A stretch of DNA of 35,724 bases from Gammaproteobacteria bacterium (GTDB lineage: Bacteria; Pseudomonadota; Gammaproteobacteria; HK1): positions 1 to 35,724 of the forward strand of contig JAJEAD010000041.1 in assembly GCA_022824305.1 (NCBI GenBank), read 5' to 3'. Below are positions 15,107-23,357 of the stretch, one piece after another; the stretch's first letter is position 1, and each line of letters begins with the position of its first letter. Under the pieces are notes generated by a model that saw nothing but the letters and a program-made list of their open reading frames with translations, ran no database searches and was not told the origin of the DNA. Both the position numbers and the translations under genes were made by a program.

Positions 15107-15474
15107 GATTCCATTTGCTCAGTCAGCCGGCACCACGTCGAATCCGAGCTCGCTGCCAACGGCGCCGGACTCCGCGTAGAAGTTTGCCGCTCGCCCCGCT
15201 CTTCGTCGAGCAGCCGTCGCGCAGTGCCCGGCGACGGAGCCCGCGGCATTCGCGGATAAAGGTTCGCGCGATTGAGTGCTCCCGGACGCACCCTGCCGGA
15301 ATGGGTATGGCGTACCCGCTCGGGATTCGCCGCAGCCTCGGGCCGATTGACGGGTTGACACAACTCGGTCACGGCTCCCTCCCGGTCCGTGACCAGAGCC
15401 CGCTCGCCCCGGCGAACCATGCGGAGATACTCGCTCAGGCGATTCTTCAATTCCCGGATGCTGACGGAGGCCAT
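15103..15474 (-). CDS. Phd/YefM (VapB-like) antitoxin with run-on C-terminus
   Basis: The first 45 residues are typical of the Phd/YefM fold: MASVSIRELKNRLSEYLRMV, then RGERALVTDREGAVTELCQP. They bind operator DNA and dimerise. The segment ARRLLDEERGER at about residue 85-96 is the usual end of VapB-type antitoxins that clamp a VapC toxin. After it the frame continues for another 27 residues (TSTRSPAP...) that look like out-of-frame reading through the remains of vapC, ending inside the DUF1989 start. So the antitoxin core is complete but its C-terminus is probably unnatural. The toxin is missing (see the remnant at 15119-15187), leaving an orphan antitoxin. A palindrome and a promoter-like sequence lie just upstream. 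Confidence 0.75.
   Translation of the reverse strand: MASVSIRELKNRLSEYLRMVRRGERALVTDREGAVTELCQPVNRPEAAANPERVRHTHSGRVRPGALNRANLYPRMPRAPSPGTARRLLDEERGERQTSTRSPAPLAASSDSTWCRLTEQMES
15119..15187 (-). pseudogene. VapC (PIN-domain) toxin remnant, N- and C-terminal ends fused
   Basis: In the frame following the antitoxin core, the peptide ANFYAESGAV is directly followed by GSELGFDVVPAD and a stop. FYAESGAV is the usual first strand of VapC-type PIN domains (the D/E-S/T-SAV start), and LGFDVVPA is their usual last strand. The roughly 100 residues between, with the remaining acidic active-site residues, are absent, and no start codon is left. The simplest reading is an internal in-frame deletion of a vapC gene. 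Confidence 0.6.
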
Positions 15475-15886
15475 GACCGCCTATGTAGCTGCACATGCCA
15501 ACATTGGCAAGGCGTACTCTGGCCTGTCCGTGCCCAGGCCAGGCGATCTCGACCGCGCCGCCTGCGAGCCGGATCAGCGTTTCTTCTGTTTCACGGAGCG
15601 CCGGTGAAAGTGCGGCCGATCGAAATGCCTCGACGCTGGGTGCGTAGCGCCGAAGGGGAGCTGGCTCTGGCGAGCTTGCGGTGCGTAGTGGGTAACGCTC
15701 CAATGGAAGCGCATCCGGTTGGGTGCGGTGGCCACATCGCCGCCGGCACTAACTGTCTCGGCCTCGTGAAGAGTCTGGTGCGGAGCGGGATCAGCAAGGT
15801 TTACAGCCCGCATGTCCCCGCCTATGCTGTCGTCATCTGCTGCGAATGAAGACACCTCAGCATCACATCCCATGGAGGGGAGGATC
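15475..15886. other. Gap between antitoxin and methyltransferase genes, 412 bp
   Basis: The left end holds the antitoxin promoter and operator. A plus-strand frame from GTG 15604 to 15849 (81 codons; it contains MPRRWVRSAEGELALASL) is open but has no ribosome binding site and matches no family I know, so it is not called. The right end carries GGGGAGG just before the methyltransferase ATG. I see no promoter that I can defend for the restriction-modification genes. Confidence 0.4.
15482..15510 (-). promoter_or_regulatory. Promoter and palindromic operator of the orphan antitoxin gene
   Basis: On the minus strand TTGCCA (15510-15505) and TACATA (15487-15482) are 17 bases apart. A 14-bp palindrome with arms TGCCAA (15496-15501) and TTGGCA (15504-15509) overlaps the -35 box. 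This is the layout expected for autoregulation by a Phd/VapB-type antitoxin. The predicted start would be almost at the ATG (15474), giving a leaderless message, so an alternative promoter cannot be excluded. Confidence 0.4.
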
Positions 15887-17632
15887 ATGAGTGACGTGGC
15901 GCAGTACCGCTTGGCGCTGATGGAAGGTGGGGCGGACGGGGAGCATACGCAAGAGGCGGCCGCAAAGCGCGGGCGAGAAGCGCCCGTACGAGACGAGGCG
16001 ATGATCCCCTTGGTGTCCGAGGCCGATCTTGCGGCGCTCGCCTTCGCCTTGGCCGGTCCGAATGCGCCGCTGACCGACCTTGAACGCGCCCTGGTGCCGG
16101 ACGTCCCGGCCTCCGCCTCCGAAGGCGAAGGTCTGAGGCAGGCGTCCCGAGCCATTGCCTGCGGCGAAGATCCCCTCGGCAACGCCTTCTGCCGGTTGCG
16201 TCCCCCGGAAGTCCGTCGCAAGCAAGGGGCCGTGTATACCCCGCAGCCCATCATTGACGCCATGGTGAGATGGAGCACAGATGAGGGCACTCCGAAGCGA
16301 ATCGTCGATCCCGGAGCGGGATCGGGCCGGTTTCTGATTGCCGCGGGGAAGGCGTTTTCCGACGCCGAGCTGGTTGCCGTCGAGATCGATCCGCTGCCCG
16401 CGCTGTTGCTGCGCGCCAATGCGGCCATCGCCGGGATGGCGGACCGTCTGACCCTGCATCTCGCAGACTATCGCACGCTCGAGCTTCCCGAGATTGACGG
16501 CCGAACACTCTTTCTCGGCAACCCTCCCTATGTCCGTCACCACGAGATCGCGGCGCACTGGAAGGACTGGATGGCCGGTGCCGCGGCTACCCGTGGATTC
16601 AAGGCCAGCAAGCTAGCGGGCCTGCACGTCCACTTCTTCGTGAAGACTTGCGATCTCGCGAGGACGGGCGACTACGGCACATTTGTCACGTCGGCAGAGT
16701 GGCTCGACGTGAACTACGGTGAGCTGTTGCGCAAGCTGCTCGCCAACGGTCTCGGGGGCACCTCCCTGCACGTCATCGCTCCCACGGCCATGCCCTTTGC
16801 CGACGCGGCCACCACGGGCGCCATCACCTGTTTCCGAATCGGGCACCGTGGAGAGTGCATACGACTTCGTGCGGTGGAAACGATTGACGAACTGGACGAT
16901 CTGAGGATCGGACGGCCCGTGGCCCGATCCCGTCTCGACGAGACTCGCCGCTGGTCTTCGCTGCTGCGGTCCCCGCCACGCGCGCCGCGCCCGCATGGCT
17001 GCATGAGTCTCGGCGAGCTGTGCCGGGTCCATCGCGGCCAGGTAACCGGTTGCAACGCGGTATGGATCGCCGGAGCCCATGCCAGCGCCTTGCCGCCGTC
17101 CGTGCTGGTCCCGGCCATCACCAAGGCCCGCGAGCTCTTCGACGCTGCGCCCCTCTTGTCATGCACTGCCAAGCTGCGCCGAGTGATCGATCTCCCGACC
17201 GATCTCGAGGAACTCTGTGAGAATGAGCATCGTCAGGTCCAGCGCTTTCTCGCATGGGCCAAGCGCCGGGGAGCCGACAGGTCCTACATCGCGAGACACC
17301 GGCGCGCTTGGTGGGCGGTCGCGCTGAGAGCCCCGGCCCCCATCCTCTGCACCTACATGGCGCGACGGCCGCCGGCTTTCGTGCGAAACCCCTGTGGCGC
17401 CCGTCACCTCAACATCGCACATGGCATCTATCCGCGCGACCCATTGCCCGCGCCGGTACTCGACGCCCTCTCCGCTTGGCTCCAGGATACGGTGTGCGTG
17501 TCCTCCGGGCGCACCTACGCGGGCGGACTCACGAAGTTCGAACCGAAGGAGATCGAGAGGATCCCCATCCCCTCCCTGGGGCAGTTGTATGAGCGAGCCG
17601 AAGAGATGGACGCAGGCGGAGTTGACAGATGA
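15887..17632 (+). CDS. N6-adenine DNA methyltransferase of a XamI-type restriction-modification system
   Basis: A 581-residue SAM-dependent methyltransferase. Motif I is DPGAGSGRFL (from D141), acidic motif II is VAVEID, and the catalytic motif IV is NPPYVR at 212-217, which marks N6-adenine methylation of the Eco57I/TaqI-like group. Motif X-like sequence (KQGAVYTPQPIIDAMV) precedes motif I, so the order is gamma class. The C-terminal 300 residues (GELCRVHRGQVTGCNAVW through FEPKEIERIPIP) form the target-recognition domain. The start at 15887 follows a strong GGGGAGG site and fits better than the in-frame ATG at 15812. The gene overlaps the restriction gene by 44 bases. It protects host DNA; target GTCGAC is suggested only by the XamI/SalI family of the partner. 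Confidence 0.9.
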   Translation: MSDVAQYRLALMEGGADGEHTQEAAAKRGREAPVRDEAMIPLVSEADLAALAFALAGPNAPLTDLERALVPDVPASASEGEGLRQASRAIACGEDPLGNAFCRLRPPEVRRKQGAVYTPQPIIDAMVRWSTDEGTPKRIVDPGAGSGRFLIAAGKAFSDAELVAVEIDPLPALLLRANAAIAGMADRLTLHLADYRTLELPEIDGRTLFLGNPPYVRHHEIAAHWKDWMAGAAATRGFKASKLAGLHVHFFVKTCDLARTGDYGTFVTSAEWLDVNYGELLRKLLANGLGGTSLHVIAPTAMPFADAATTGAITCFRIGHRGECIRLRAVETIDELDDLRIGRPVARSRLDETRRWSSLLRSPPRAPRPHGCMSLGELCRVHRGQVTGCNAVWIAGAHASALPPSVLVPAITKARELFDAAPLLSCTAKLRRVIDLPTDLEELCENEHRQVQRFLAWAKRRGADRSYIARHRRAWWAVALRAPAPILCTYMARRPPAFVRNPCGARHLNIAHGIYPRDPLPAPVLDALSAWLQDTVCVSSGRTYAGGLTKFEPKEIERIPIPSLGQLYERAEEMDAGGVDR

Positions 17633-18512
17633 CGCCAGAGTATCCAGGGCGTTGTTCCGGAGACAACGGCTGGACGAGCCGCTGGCCCTCTACTCCGAGT
17701 TCTTCAACCACTTCGTGCCGATCTTTCGCCGCATCATCGATCGTTTGCCTTCCTTGGCGGAGGAACCTCTGGACTCCGAGACGATGTCCGAGCTGGTCGG
17801 GAACGAAGATGTATGCACCGCCTTCCGCTATCTGGCCGCGCCTCCCGTGTCCGAAGACGACCTCAAGACTCTCGCCGAGACTACACTCTCCGCCGCCGCA
17901 CTGCGCAACGATATCGTGGAGGCTCGTCGCGTCCGCGATACGGTCCTGCACATCATAGACCCGCACAGATTTCCCTGGCTCCGGAAAGATCGGAATCCCA
18001 CCTCCCACGAACGTGATCGGGCAGTGATTGCATCGGCCGCGCTGGTCGCCACTCGCAAAGTCGAAACGTCCCGGCGATTGGGAGCGAAGAAGGGTCAGGA
18101 GGAAGAGGTCAAGGACAAGCTGCGGGAGATTGGCTTCACGGAGGTGTCTTCGCGGAGCATCAGGACCCTGGACTCTGCCCCTGCCGCTGGCGAATTCTGT
18201 GGGGAGAGCAAGCTCGGTGATACACGCGCCGATCTCGTAATCCGCCTACACGACCGCCGCACCATGCCAGTGGAGTGCAAGGTATCCAACAGTGCGGTGA
18301 ACTCCTACAAGCGAATCAACCATGAGGCGGCGGGCAAGGCACGAACCTGGCTCGCCGGATTCGGGAATCGCCAGATCGTCCCGAGCGCCGTGATAAGCGG
18401 GGTGTTCAACCCAGTCAATCTCGAGACCGCCCAGACCGAAGGGCTCGCGATCATCTGGGGTCACCGCCTCTCGGATCTCGCCGACTTCATCGAGTCGACC
18501 CGAATCACGTGA
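17589..18512 (+). CDS. XamI-family type II restriction endonuclease
   Basis: The 307-residue protein matches the XamI restriction endonuclease family as I remember it. It has a helical N-terminus (RALFRRQRLDEPLALYSEFFNHFVPIF), a middle part rich in D and E, and a PD-(D/E)XK-like core where GDTRADLVIRLHDRRTMPVECKVSNSAVNSYKRINHEA supplies the metal-binding Asp and the ECK motif. The end (VISGVFNPVNLETAQTEGLAIIWGHRLSDLADFIES) is also characteristic. XamI itself cuts GTCGAC; specificity here is inferred. ATG 17589 lies inside the methyltransferase gene (44-base overlap). This delays endonuclease translation relative to the methyltransferase, a common safety arrangement. A much longer in-frame extension upstream lies wholly within the methyltransferase and is not used. 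Confidence 0.85.
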   Translation: MSEPKRWTQAELTDDARVSRALFRRQRLDEPLALYSEFFNHFVPIFRRIIDRLPSLAEEPLDSETMSELVGNEDVCTAFRYLAAPPVSEDDLKTLAETTLSAAALRNDIVEARRVRDTVLHIIDPHRFPWLRKDRNPTSHERDRAVIASAALVATRKVETSRRLGAKKGQEEEVKDKLREIGFTEVSSRSIRTLDSAPAAGEFCGESKLGDTRADLVIRLHDRRTMPVECKVSNSAVNSYKRINHEAAGKARTWLAGFGNRQIVPSAVISGVFNPVNLETAQTEGLAIIWGHRLSDLADFIESTRIT

Positions 18513-18524
18513 GGAAGATTTCAG

Positions 18525-18566
18525 CCGGCTGTTTCCTTCGAAATCTCACTTGCAGTGGACAGCCGG
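18525..18566. terminator. Possible terminator between restriction gene and amidase
   Basis: CCGGCTGT (18525-18532) pairs with ACAGCCGG (18559-18566); two G-T pairs can extend the stem. The loop is 26 bases and no T-run follows. It is just past the endonuclease stop, in a 185-bp convergent gap without any gene I can support. Confidence 0.3.
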
Positions 18567-18697
18567 ATTCCGACTGGGGGATGAACTCGATCTGGAGCGG
18601 TCCAGCATGAACGCATCGAGAACGCACCCATGATCCCCCGGCCGAGGCACGTCGAATACACTCGAGCCTCCCTCACCCGTACCCCGGACGACGCTGT

Positions 18698-20113
18698 CTA
18701 AGCTTCCCGCTCCCAGAGGGTATGCGCGAGGACACCCACCGACGCCTCGACGACTTCCATCGCGTCGAGGATCAGGTCCTCGCGGAAGCGGCGCCCGATG
18801 ATCTGCACCCCCGCCGGCCGGCCGCCCGCGAATCCGATCGGCACCACTCCCGCGGGCAGGCTGAGGTAGTTGACCGTCAGGCTGTAGATCGCGGAGCGGA
18901 AGAGATCCCGAAGCTGCCCGAGGCCCTGCGCATCGTAGTCCCAGTCGTACATGGGGCGCATCAGGAAGGGGCAGAGCACCAGCGGATAGCGGTCGAGGAA
19001 CACGTTCCACTCGCGGGTCAGCGCGGTGCGCGCGGCGATGGCCTCGCGGTATCCGGCCGCGTCGACCGGGTTTCCGATGCGGGCGTAGTTGTCGAAGATG
19101 CTCTGGACGGTCTCGCTGCCGTGCTCGCGGCACATCGGACCCAGGAAGTGGAGGATCTCGCTCGCGAGCACGTCGAACCACGCGCCCGCGGCCCGCTCGG
19201 CGGAAGGGGTCTCGACCCGCTCGACCGCATACCCGGCGTCGACGAGCTGGTCCGCCGCGCGCTCCACGCCCGCGAGGATCTCGGGGTGGGCCGGATAGCC
19301 GTAGGTCTCGGTGGTGAGCGCCACCCGAATCGGCGCATCGAGGGGCGGCCCCTCGAAGGGCGCCGGCACCCACCACGGGTCACGGGGATCGCCGCGCGAC
19401 ATCACCTTCGTCGCGAGGCGCACATCACGCACCTCGCGGCAGATCGCGCCCTGGACGGAGATGAGCTGGGCAAGCAGACCGCGCTCGGCCGAGGCGCTCG
19501 GGTTGAAGGCGGGCACCCGCCCGAAGGTCGGCTTCACGGTTGCGACGCCGCACGCGAAGGAGGGATAGCGCAGCGAGCCACCGATGTCGTTCCCGTGGTG
19601 GATCGGCCCGAATCCCATCGCGGCGGCGGCCGACGCGCCGCCCGAAGAGCCCCCGGGAGATGCCTGCGCGTCCCAGGGGTTGAAGGTCCGGCCCCGGAGC
19701 GGGTTGTCCGTCGTCGCCCGCATCGAGAGCTCGGGGGTGTTGGTGCGGCCGACGATGATGGCCCCGGCGTCGAGCAGGTTGCGCACGACCGGCGAGTGGT
19801 CCGGGGCGATCAGGTCGGCGAAGGCGGGCAGGCCGTTCGTCGTGGCCTGCCCGGCGACGTCGATGTTCTCCTTGATCGTCACCGGGACCCCGTGCAGGGG
19901 GCCGAGTTCCGCGCCCTCGACCACTTGCCGGTCCTTCTCCCGGGCGCTCCGCCTCGCCTCCCCGGCGCACTCCGACACGATCGCGTTGAGGCGACCGTTG
20001 TGCGCGTCGATGCGCTCGAGCACCGACTCCGTCACTTCCACACAGGACACCTCGCGTGCCCGGATCATCGCGGCGAGTTCCACCGCGCTCCTGCTCCAGA
20101 GACCACTGTCCAT
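18698..20113 (-). CDS. Amidase-signature family amidase
   Basis: A 471-residue amide hydrolase with the Ser-cisSer-Lys triad: Lys81 in VPVTIKENIDV, the cis-Ser156 in ASPGGSSGGASAAAA, and the nucleophile Ser180 in GNDIGGSLRYPS. Length and domain order are those of stand-alone amidases, not of GatA, and no gatC or gatB is near. The substrate could be a carboxamide, carbamate or N-carbamoyl compound and is not visible from sequence. A variant detail is GNDIGGS where GSDIGGS is more common. The gene is divergent from the MttB-family cluster across 230 bases that contain a short hairpin (CCGGCG at 20206-20211, CGCCGG at 20217-20222). Confidence 0.92.
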   Translation of the reverse strand: MDSGLWSRSAVELAAMIRAREVSCVEVTESVLERIDAHNGRLNAIVSECAGEARRSAREKDRQVVEGAELGPLHGVPVTIKENIDVAGQATTNGLPAFADLIAPDHSPVVRNLLDAGAIIVGRTNTPELSMRATTDNPLRGRTFNPWDAQASPGGSSGGASAAAAMGFGPIHHGNDIGGSLRYPSFACGVATVKPTFGRVPAFNPSASAERGLLAQLISVQGAICREVRDVRLATKVMSRGDPRDPWWVPAPFEGPPLDAPIRVALTTETYGYPAHPEILAGVERAADQLVDAGYAVERVETPSAERAAGAWFDVLASEILHFLGPMCREHGSETVQSIFDNYARIGNPVDAAGYREAIAARTALTREWNVFLDRYPLVLCPFLMRPMYDWDYDAQGLGQLRDLFRSAIYSLTVNYLSLPAGVVPIGFAGGRPAGVQIIGRRFREDLILDAMEVVEASVGVLAHTLWEREA

Positions 20114-20343
20114 CCGCTCGCTCCGTCGACCTGCCGTGCGCTTCCCGATCTTACGCTGTCGTGCCGGTCCCGACGGCGCACGTGCGCGCGGCCAGGGCTT
20201 GGAGACCGGCGTTGTACGCCGGCGGCGCGAGCCTCTATGCTCGCAGCAGACCTTCTTCCGAAGGGCAGCGCGCCGATGAAGCGAACTCCCTGCAATTCAA
20301 CGGGTTCCTGTCGGCGCCGGCCGGATCTCGCGCGAGCTCCGGA

Positions 20344-21867
20344 ATGAGCGAAACGAGAAGGCTCGGGCGCCGGGAGCGGCAGGCGAGACGGGCGGAGGCG
20401 GTATCGCCCCCGGCCTACCTCACGCGGCGCATCCCCTGGTACGAGTTCGCGGACGAGGAAGCGCTCGTGCGCATCGAGCGGCGCGCGGACACGCTGCTCG
20501 AGGAAGTCGGGGTGGACTTCCGGGGCGATCCGGAGACGCTCTCGCTCTGGCGCGCGGCGGGCGCCGACGTCGAAGGGGAGCGGGTCCGCATTCCCGCGGA
20601 GCTCGCCCGCTCGCTCTGCGCGAAGGCGCCGCGGGAGTTCGTGCAGCTTGCCCGCAACCCCCGGCGCAGCGTGCGCATCGGCGGTCGGCACTGCGTGTTC
20701 GCCCCGGTGTACGGTCCGCCCTTCGTGCGCTGCCTCGAGCAGGGCCGGCGCTACGGCACCATCGAGGACTTCCGGAACCTCGTGCGCCTCACCTGCATGC
20801 TGCCCTGGCTGCACCACTCGGGCGGCACCACCTGCGAGCCCTGCGACGTGCCCGTCAACAAGCGCCACCTCGACATGGTGTACGCCCACATCCGCTGGTC
20901 CGACAAGCCCTTCCTCGGCTCGATCACGGAGCTCTCGCGCTGCGAGGACTCCGTCGAGATGGCGCGCATCCTGTTCGGGGCGGAGACCCTGGAGCGGAGC
21001 TGCGTGATCATGGGCAACATCAACGCCAACTCGCCGCTCATGTTCGACAAGGTGGCGACGCACGCCATCCGCACCTACTGCGGCGCGAACCAGGGCATCG
21101 TCATCGCGCCCTTCATCCTCGGCGGCGCGATGGGCCCGGTCACCACCGCGGGCGCGCTCGCGCAGGCCCTGGCCGAGGGCATGGCCGGGGTGGGCCTGAG
21201 CCAGCTCGCCCGTCCCGGCGCGCCGGTGGTGCTCGGCAATTTTCTCTCGTCGATGTCGCTGCGCTCCGGCGCGCCCACCTTCGGCATGCCGGAGGCCACG
21301 ATGTCGAACTACGTGGTCGGCCAGCTCGCGCGGCGCCTCGGGGTGCCGCTGCGCTGCGGCGGCTCGCTCACCGCCTCCAAGGTCCCCGACGCGCAGGCCG
21401 CCTTCGAGAGCGCGGACAGCATCCACTCGACCGTGATCGGCGGCGCGAACTACGTGCTCCACGCCGCCGGCTGGCTGGAGGCGGGCCTGGTGACCGGATA
21501 CGAGAAACTGATACAGGACGCGGACCGCCTCGGCGCCCTGCACACCCTGATGGCGGGCCTCCCGACCGACGACAACGCGCTCGCGCGCGGCGCTTACGAA
21601 GAGGTGCAGCCCGGCGGGCACTTCCTCGGCTCCTCGCACACGCTCGCCAACTACGAGACCGCCTACTACGAAGCGACCATGTCGGACTCGGAGAGCTTCG
21701 AGCAATGGCAGGAGAAGGGATCCCGGGACTCCGCGACCCGCGCGTGCGAGCGGTGGAAGGCGATGCTGGCCGAGTACGAAGCGCCTCCGCTCGACGCAGG
21801 CGTCGACGAAGCGCTCCTCGCGTTCATCGCGAAGCGCAAGGAGAGCATGCCGGACGCGTGGCACTGA
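20344..21867 (+). CDS. MttB-family (trimethylamine methyltransferase-like) protein, non-pyrrolysine
   Basis: The 507-residue protein shows the MttB/COG5598 fold: LLEEVGVDFRGDPETL near the N-terminus, CTCE-like SGGTTCEPCDVP, VIMGNINANSPLMFD, APFILGGAMGPVTTAGALAQ, and SIHSTVIGGANYVLHAAGWLEAGLVTGYEKLIQDADRLGAL. The frame is uninterrupted, with no in-frame TAG, so it is not the pyrrolysine-containing trimethylamine enzyme. It belongs with the homologues that demethylate quaternary amines such as glycine betaine, proline betaine or carnitine. Those act with a corrinoid carrier protein, and none is encoded here. It is the first gene of a same-strand run with two SDRs, a Mo-hydroxylase and an enolase-superfamily gene. 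ATG 20344 has only a weak GGA signal. Confidence 0.88.
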   Translation: MSETRRLGRRERQARRAEAVSPPAYLTRRIPWYEFADEEALVRIERRADTLLEEVGVDFRGDPETLSLWRAAGADVEGERVRIPAELARSLCAKAPREFVQLARNPRRSVRIGGRHCVFAPVYGPPFVRCLEQGRRYGTIEDFRNLVRLTCMLPWLHHSGGTTCEPCDVPVNKRHLDMVYAHIRWSDKPFLGSITELSRCEDSVEMARILFGAETLERSCVIMGNINANSPLMFDKVATHAIRTYCGANQGIVIAPFILGGAMGPVTTAGALAQALAEGMAGVGLSQLARPGAPVVLGNFLSSMSLRSGAPTFGMPEATMSNYVVGQLARRLGVPLRCGGSLTASKVPDAQAAFESADSIHSTVIGGANYVLHAAGWLEAGLVTGYEKLIQDADRLGALHTLMAGLPTDDNALARGAYEEVQPGGHFLGSSHTLANYETAYYEATMSDSESFEQWQEKGSRDSATRACERWKAMLAEYEAPPLDAGVDEALLAFIAKRKESMPDAWH

Positions 21868-21915
21868 ACGCGGAAGGCTCTATCATCACCGGCCTCGCCA
21901 CCAGGGGGAATTGCC

Positions 21916-22596
21916 ATGCCGACAGTGCTGGTCACGGGAGCGAGCCGCGGTCTGGGACGCGAGTTCTGCCGGCAGTACGCGGGCCGGGGGTGGCGGGTGA
22001 TCGCGACCATGCGCGATCCGGACGGCGCCTCGCCCTTCGAGTGCGCCGGCATCGAGCGATTCCGGCTCGACGTCGGCGACCGCGGCCGGATCCTCGAGCT
22101 CGCCCGTGAGCTCGAAGGAAACGCCATCGACCTCCTCGTCAACAACGCCGGCCTGTGGGCGGGAGACGAGGAAGAGAGCTTCGGCGCCTTCTCGGACGAG
22201 CAATGGATGGAGCAGCTCCGCGTGCACGTGCTCGGCACCATGGCGATGTGCGAGGCATTCGCCCCGCACGTGGCGGCGAGCGAGAAGAAGCTGATCGTTC
22301 AGATCTCGAGCGGCAACGGCAGCCTGTCGAGGGAGGACAACCCCAGCTACTACCCCTACAACAGCACGAAGGCCGCGCTCAACATGATCACGCGGGGCAT
22401 GGCCTTCGACCTTCGAGGGAAAGGCGTCACGGTGGTCGCGCTGTCCCCGGGGTACGTCGCGACCGACATGAGCGGGCCGGACGCCGACCTCAGGCCGGAA
22501 GAGAGCGTGTCCGCCTTGTGCGCCCTCATCGAGCGGCTGGGGGCGGCGGATTCGGGCGGCTTCCGGCGCCACACCGGCGCGGTCTACCCGTGGTGA
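21916..22596 (+). CDS. Short-chain dehydrogenase/reductase (first of two)
   Basis: A 226-residue classical SDR. It shows the cofactor motif TGASRGLG, the NNAG motif (LLVNNAGLW), and the active-site YxxxK in YYPYNSTKAALN with the serine in QISSGNGS upstream. R after GWRV and MRDPDG at the end of strand 2 suggest NADP use, with modest confidence. A good ribosome binding site (AGGGGGAA) precedes the ATG. It is followed after 13 bases by a second SDR of nearly equal length with similar start (GASRG.G) and end (PW), so the pair probably arose by tandem duplication. Substrate is unknown; a role in oxidising or reducing a product of the MttB cluster is inferred. Confidence 0.9.
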   Translation: MPTVLVTGASRGLGREFCRQYAGRGWRVIATMRDPDGASPFECAGIERFRLDVGDRGRILELARELEGNAIDLLVNNAGLWAGDEEESFGAFSDEQWMEQLRVHVLGTMAMCEAFAPHVAASEKKLIVQISSGNGSLSREDNPSYYPYNSTKAALNMITRGMAFDLRGKGVTVVALSPGYVATDMSGPDADLRPEESVSALCALIERLGAADSGGFRRHTGAVYPW

Positions 22597-22609
22597 GGAG
22601 GATCCGGGA

Positions 22610-23296
22610 ATGTCCACCGTAGTGATCAGCGGCGCGAGCCGCGGCATCGGCCTCGAGCTCGCGCGCGCCTACGCCGCCGACGGATGGCGGGTGCACGCCT
22701 GCTGCCGCGACCCGGCGGGGGCGGAGGAGCTGGCGCACGCTCTCGAGGGCCGTGATGCGCAGGTGCACCCGCTGGACGTCACCGAAGCTTCGGCCATCGG
22801 CGCCCTCGCCGCCGCGCTCTCGCCCGAGCCCATCGACCTGCTCATCAACAATGCCGGGATCTTCGGCGGGGAGCAGGACTTCGGCTCGGTCGACTACGCT
22901 TCCTGGGAGCAGGTATGGCGTACCAACGTCATTGCGCCCTACCGCGTCGCGGAAGCCTTCGTCCCGCACGTGGCGGCGAGCGGACTTCGCCGCATGGCCT
23001 TCGTGTCGAGCATCTCGGGATCGATTGCGAGCGTGGACGCGGGCGGCGGCTACATCTACCAGTCCTCCAAGACCGGACTCAACATGGTGGTGGTCAACCT
23101 CGCGAGGGACCTCGCGGGGCGCGGCATCACGGTGCTCGCCCTCCACCCCGGCTGGGTGCGTACCGACATGGGTGGCGCGCAGGCGCCGGTCTCGCCGGAG
23201 GAGAGCATTGCGGGCATGCGCCGGGTCATCGCGGAGAGCGGCCCTGAACGCTCCGGCACGCTCTGGGATTACCGGGGAGAGCGTCTGCCCTGGTAG
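22610..23296 (+). CDS. Short-chain dehydrogenase/reductase (second of two)
   Basis: A 228-residue classical SDR with SGASRGIG at the cofactor site, LLINNAGIFGG, catalytic serine in FVSSISGS, and YxxxK in YIYQSSKTGLN. It keeps the same architecture and C-terminal proline-tryptophan ending as the preceding SDR but is clearly divergent. A GAGGA site precedes the ATG and only 13 bases separate it from the upstream gene, so the two are cotranscribed. A perfect 8-bp hairpin begins exactly at its stop codon and may lower transcription into the molybdenum-hydroxylase gene. Confidence 0.9.
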   Translation: MSTVVISGASRGIGLELARAYAADGWRVHACCRDPAGAEELAHALEGRDAQVHPLDVTEASAIGALAAALSPEPIDLLINNAGIFGGEQDFGSVDYASWEQVWRTNVIAPYRVAEAFVPHVAASGLRRMAFVSSISGSIASVDAGGGYIYQSSKTGLNMVVVNLARDLAGRGITVLALHPGWVRTDMGGAQAPVSPEESIAGMRRVIAESGPERSGTLWDYRGERLPW

Positions 23297-23315
23297 ACGG
23301 GCCGGAGGGCCCGTC
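23296..23315 (+). terminator. Stem-loop directly after the second SDR stop
   Basis: GACGGGCC (23296-23303) pairs perfectly with GGCCCGTC (23308-23315) around a GGAG loop. It starts at the last base of the TAG stop. No T-run follows, so it is more likely an attenuator or an mRNA-end stabiliser than a full terminator inside this gene run. Confidence 0.45.
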
Positions 23316-23357
23316 CGGCGTAGAATGCGCTCCCCACCGTTCACGGCGAGGCCCGGC

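Noticed and set aside
15604..15849. 81-codon plus-strand frame (GTG start) upstream of the methyltransferase, considered as a controller gene
   Set aside because: It lacks a helix-turn-helix, a ribosome binding site and any recognised similarity.
15887..18512. Avoidance of GTCGAC sites as proof of specificity
   Set aside because: Several GTCGAC sites are present in the window (for example near 3980, 4468 and 4615), so there is no simple avoidance; this neither supports nor excludes the specificity.
20344..21867. Pyrrolysine (amber TAG read-through) in the MttB-family gene
   Set aside because: The frame contains no in-frame TAG and reads continuously from start to stop.
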